DNA of 8,338 nt from contig CALKYH010000053.1 of the NCBI GenBank assembly GCA_938003595.1, positions 1 through 8,338 of the forward strand, in the 5' to 3' direction. Position numbers and translations under genes: made by a program. Positions 6,137 through 8,338 of this stretch are shown in pieces. This DNA is from an uncultured bacterium (GTDB lineage Bacteria; Planctomycetota; Phycisphaerae; Phycisphaerales; UBA1924). Under the pieces are notes generated by a model that ran no database searches, was not told the DNA's origin, and saw nothing but the letters and a program-made list of their open reading frames with translations. The stretch's first letter is position 1, and every line of letters starts with the position of its first letter.

Positions 6137-7177
6137 ATGACCAACCTCCCGATCGTCCAGGCGTTCCTTGGTTACCTGACCGACGAGCGGCACTTCAGCC
6201 CGTACACCGCGCGGTGCTACGGCGCCGATCTGCGCCAGTACACCGAGCGCGTCGCGGACAATTCCTCGCTGAAGGTCGACGACAAGAACGAGACGATCGC
6301 CCAGCAGCGCATCGACGCCCGCCGCAACGCCGGCCAGAACGGCGCCCCCGATGTCGCGGGCCGCATCGGCGTCGGCACCATCACCGAGCAGATCGTCTTC
6401 GCCGACAGCGAGGCCATCCGCGCGTACCTGACCTTCCTCAGCGAGCAGCGCTACTCCCCCGCCACCATGGCGCGGAAGATCGCGACGCTGCGTTCCTTCT
6501 ACAAGTGGCTGCAGCGGCGCGGGTACATCTCGACGAACCCGATGACGCTCATCCGCACGCCCCGACAGTCCAAGCGCCTGCCCAAGGCGATCACCGTCGA
6601 GCAGATCGAGCTGCTGCTCTCGGCGCCGGACGACAACGAGGTGCTCGGCTCGCGCGACCGCGCGATCCTCGAGACGCTCTACTCGACCGGCATCCGCATC
6701 TCCGAGCTGGTCGGCCTCGACGCCAAGGACCTCGACGAGTCCGGCGAGGCCCTGCGCATCCGCGGCAAGGGCAAGAAGGAGCGCCTGGTCCCCCTGGGCT
6801 CTCACGCCCTGGGCTCCATCCGGCAGTATGTCCGCCTGCTCCGAGCGGACGCCCGGCTGGGCGCCCCCCTGCACGGCCCCGGCGCCTCCGACCGCCCCCT
6901 GTTCATCAACAAGCACGGCGGTCGTCTCTCCTCGCGCAGCGTCCGGCGCAAGCTGGACAAGTACCTGCGCCAGGTCGGCCTCGACCCCGACATCAGCCCC
7001 CACACCCTCCGTCACTCCTTCGCGACTCACCTGCTGGACAACGGCGCCGATCTGCGGTCCGTCCAGGAGCTGCTCGGCCACCAGTCGCTCAGCACCACGC
7101 AGGTCTACACCCACCTGTCCACCAAGCGCCTGCGGGACGCCTACGACCAGGCCCACCCCCGCGCCGAGGCCAGCTGA
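6137..7177 (+). CDS. Tyrosine site-specific recombinase, XerC/XerD class
   Basis: A 346-residue tyrosine recombinase. All six active-site residues are visible: Arg187 (TGIRISEL), Lys211 (GKGKKERLVP), His289 and Arg292 (SPHTLRHSFATHLL), His315 (LLGHQSLSTT) and the nucleophile Tyr324 (QVYTH). The SAM-like N-terminal core-binding domain starts IVQAFLGYLTDERHFSPYTARCYGADL and resumes at AIRAYLTFLSEQRYSPATMARKIATLRSFYKWL. Between these halves sits an extra segment of about 45-50 residues (roughly 42-90), making the protein longer than the usual ~300. XerC/D proteins act at dif to resolve chromosome dimers; which paralogue this is cannot be decided. The start at 6137 fits the normal Xer N-terminus, but no Shine-Dalgarno precedes it. 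The frame is open upstream to 5777, overlapping the lipoprotein gene; that part is a shadow. No attachment site or phage gene is nearby, so a housekeeping role is likelier than integration. Confidence 0.93.
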   Translation: MTNLPIVQAFLGYLTDERHFSPYTARCYGADLRQYTERVADNSSLKVDDKNETIAQQRIDARRNAGQNGAPDVAGRIGVGTITEQIVFADSEAIRAYLTFLSEQRYSPATMARKIATLRSFYKWLQRRGYISTNPMTLIRTPRQSKRLPKAITVEQIELLLSAPDDNEVLGSRDRAILETLYSTGIRISELVGLDAKDLDESGEALRIRGKGKKERLVPLGSHALGSIRQYVRLLRADARLGAPLHGPGASDRPLFINKHGGRLSSRSVRRKLDKYLRQVGLDPDISPHTLRHSFATHLLDNGADLRSVQELLGHQSLSTTQVYTHLSTKRLRDAYDQAHPRAEAS

Positions 7178-7187
7178 ACGGGCCCCG

Positions 7188-7216
7188 CCGACAACGGCTC
7201 GCGGGAGCGATAGACT
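7188..7216 (+). promoter_or_regulatory. Promoter candidate of the FKBP gene, possibly giving a leaderless mRNA
   Basis: CCGACA (7188-7193) and TAGACT (7211-7216), 17 bases apart, match the sigma70 consensus at 4 of 6 positions each. Transcription would start about 7 bases after the second hexamer, at about 7223, next to the ATG at 7224. No Shine-Dalgarno exists before that ATG, which agrees with a leaderless transcript. The -10-like hexamer lies in the loop and right arm of a palindrome. Confidence 0.4.
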
Positions 7217-7221
7217 CCCGC
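7201..7221 (+). repeat. Perfect palindrome abutting the FKBP gene start
   Basis: GCGGGAG (7201-7207) and CTCCCGC (7215-7221) are perfect complements around the seven-base loop CGATAGA, two bases before the ATG. It could be an operator overlapping the -10 region, or an RNA hairpin if transcription starts further upstream with the recombinase gene. Without a T tract it is not an intrinsic terminator. Confidence 0.6.
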
Positions 7222-7223
7222 CC

Positions 7224-8246
7224 ATGAACCGATTCGCCATCGCCGTCGGCGCGGCCTTCGCCGCCTCCATCCTCGCCCCCGGCCTCGCGCCGGTCGCCTG
7301 CGCCAACCCCGCCGATACAGCGGCGGCGGTCCCCAGCGACCCGACGCTCGAGAAGCTGCTCGACCTCGTCAATGGTCATTACAGCAATGGGGAGCGAGCC
7401 ATCTCGTTCTTCGAGGTCAACACCCAGGACGCCGGCCGGCTGCTCGTCGGCGAGTTCTATCGCATCGACTCGCCCAGCCAGGTCGAGGGCCAGGTGCTGT
7501 TCCAGTTCATCCGGCGCGGCGGCGAGATCTACCTCCGCACCGCCCGATTCCCCGCCGGCTCTCGCACGGCGCCGGGCCTGTGGGCGGCGCCCCAGGCCAT
7601 GCCCACGATCCTTGCCTCGGGACTCGACATCCTCACCGACCTGAAGGTCACCACCGACTCCGAGAGCGACCCAACCCGCTTCGAGGCGGAGTCGGTCGGG
7701 CGCGTGCCGGTGTTCCTGGACCGCGCCGTCGAGATGACCACCACGATCAGCGCCGACGCAACGGGTATGTCGATCGAGGAGATCGGCTACGACCGCGACG
7801 GCAAAGAGGCCTGGCGCTTCCCGGAGAACGGCGTCGGCCTGTACCGCCGCACCGAGGCGCCGAAGGTCGAGGTCTCGCCCGAGGGCCTGGTCATGGTGGA
7901 CCTCTATGTTCCCGAGGGCCCCGACGCGCGCGTGACCCAGCCCGGCGACACCTTCTCGGTCGCCTACACCGGCTGGACGCCCAACGGCTATATGTTCGAC
8001 ACCTCGAACCAGGAAGGCCGCACGCCCTACCGCACGACGCTGCCCGGCCAGGTCGTGCAGGGTTGGAACAAGGGCATCCCCGGCATGAAGGTCGGCGGCA
8101 AGCGCCGCTTGCTCATCCCCGGCCCCTTGGGCTACGGCGAGCGCGGCAATCCGCAGGCCGGCATCCCGGGCAACTCCTGGCTGGTCTTCGATGTCGAGGT
8201 CGTCGCCGCGGACCCGGCCAAGGCCCCGCCCGCGCCGACGCCCTGA
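7224..8246 (+). CDS. Exported FKBP-type peptidyl-prolyl isomerase with extra N-terminal domain
   Basis: A 340-residue protein. Residues 1-27 form a signal peptide with Ala-Cys-Ala just before NPAD; cleavage after Ala27 seems likelier than lipidation of Cys26, since Pro at -3 is a poor lipobox. Residues about 238-327 are an FKBP domain: GDTFSVAYTGWTPNGYMFDTS, VVQGWNKGIPGMKVGGKRRLLIP, GYGERG, IPGNSWLVFDVEVV. The active-site Trp (QGW), Tyr (AYTGW) and Phe-Asp (MFDTS) are kept, so cis-trans prolyl isomerisation of envelope or secreted proteins is expected. Residues about 40-210 are a separate domain starting LLDLVNGHYSNGERA and ending EAWRFPENGVGLYRR; these ends recall the CpcT/CpeT family, but only loosely. 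A short Pro/Ala tail closes the protein. The ATG at 7224 is fixed by the signal peptide and follows the recombinase gene by 46 bases. Confidence 0.9.
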   Translation: MNRFAIAVGAAFAASILAPGLAPVACANPADTAAAVPSDPTLEKLLDLVNGHYSNGERAISFFEVNTQDAGRLLVGEFYRIDSPSQVEGQVLFQFIRRGGEIYLRTARFPAGSRTAPGLWAAPQAMPTILASGLDILTDLKVTTDSESDPTRFEAESVGRVPVFLDRAVEMTTTISADATGMSIEEIGYDRDGKEAWRFPENGVGLYRRTEAPKVEVSPEGLVMVDLYVPEGPDARVTQPGDTFSVAYTGWTPNGYMFDTSNQEGRTPYRTTLPGQVVQGWNKGIPGMKVGGKRRLLIPGPLGYGERGNPQAGIPGNSWLVFDVEVVAADPAKAPPAPTP

Positions 8247-8261
8247 GATTTTCGTCCGTGG

Positions 8262-8338
8262 TCAGAGCGTCTCGGCGACGAGGCGCATCTCCTTCCACTT
8301 CTTGAGCTTCAGGCCCAGCGTCCGCACGCCGATGCCCA
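8262..8338 (-). CDS. C-terminus of a Fis-type helix-turn-helix protein, probably a sigma-54-dependent response regulator (partial)
   Basis: Read on the reverse strand from the window edge, 24 codons precede a TGA at 8264-8262: the peptide starts GIGVRTLGLKLKKWK and ends AETL. The pattern G-I-x-x-R-T-L-x-x-K-L-K-x-W is the recognition helix of the Fis-type helix-turn-helix that closes NtrC-family activators. The frame is in register up to the window edge and would continue beyond it. The receiver and AAA+ domains that would prove the assignment are not visible. It converges on the FKBP gene with 15 bases between stops and no terminator in the gap. It is too short for a firm family call, but the motif is characteristic. 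Confidence 0.65.
   Translation of the reverse strand, partial: GIGVRTLGLKLKKWKEMRLVAETL

Noticed and set aside
6137..7177. Recombinase as integrase of a mobile element
   Set aside because: No attachment-site repeats, tRNA, phage or conjugation genes nearby, and its sequence resembles Xer housekeeping recombinases.
5774..7372. 532-codon open frame on the - strand opposite the recombinase
   Set aside because: Spans the ends of two good + strand genes and has no recognisable domain; the + strand recombinase has all catalytic residues.

Overview
This is a GC-rich bacterial stretch. Wobble positions are mostly G or C, and the window is densely packed with seven genes on the + strand and the tail of one gene on the - strand. 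Two lipoproteins with clear lipoboxes, a Xer-type recombinase, a receiver-ANTAR response regulator and the end of a sigma-54-type activator all indicate a bacterium. The first two genes nevertheless encode DNA topoisomerase VI, an enzyme typical of archaea and plants. Together with several starts lacking an obvious Shine-Dalgarno, this makes me suspect a planctomycete, perhaps Phycisphaerae-like. That placement is an inference; no rRNA marker is present.

Layout. Bases 3-2432 hold the topoisomerase VI operon: the 3' part of top6B (5' end off the window), then a complete top6A 6 bases later. A 160-base gap with a weak promoter candidate leads to the ANTAR-type response regulator (2593-3252), which is followed at once by a short hairpin. 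A 461-base non-coding gap (3253-3713) contains a striking nested inverted repeat with a T-rich tail and possibly a promoter. Next come two exported lipoproteins, a six-bladed TolB/PD40-type propeller (3714-5102) and a CsgG/LpoB-like lipoprotein (5193-6020), probably co-transcribed. After them lie a tyrosine recombinase of the XerC/XerD class with all six catalytic residues and an enlarged N-terminal domain (6137-7177), then an exported two-domain protein ending in an FKBP prolyl isomerase (7224-8246). The last 77 bases carry the C-terminus of a convergent gene with a Fis-type helix-turn-helix.

How the genes fit together. Top6B and Top6A form one A2B2 machine that passes one duplex through another. 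Xer recombinases usually resolve chromosome dimers, so the window has a loose DNA-topology theme, though nothing shows co-regulation. The two lipoproteins and the FKBP protein are envelope factors. I see no IS element, CRISPR array, tRNA, phage gene or attachment site. The most unusual items are bacterial topoisomerase VI, the nested inverted repeat, the palindrome overlapping a promoter-like sequence directly against the FKBP gene's start, and the unidentified N-terminal domain of that FKBP protein.
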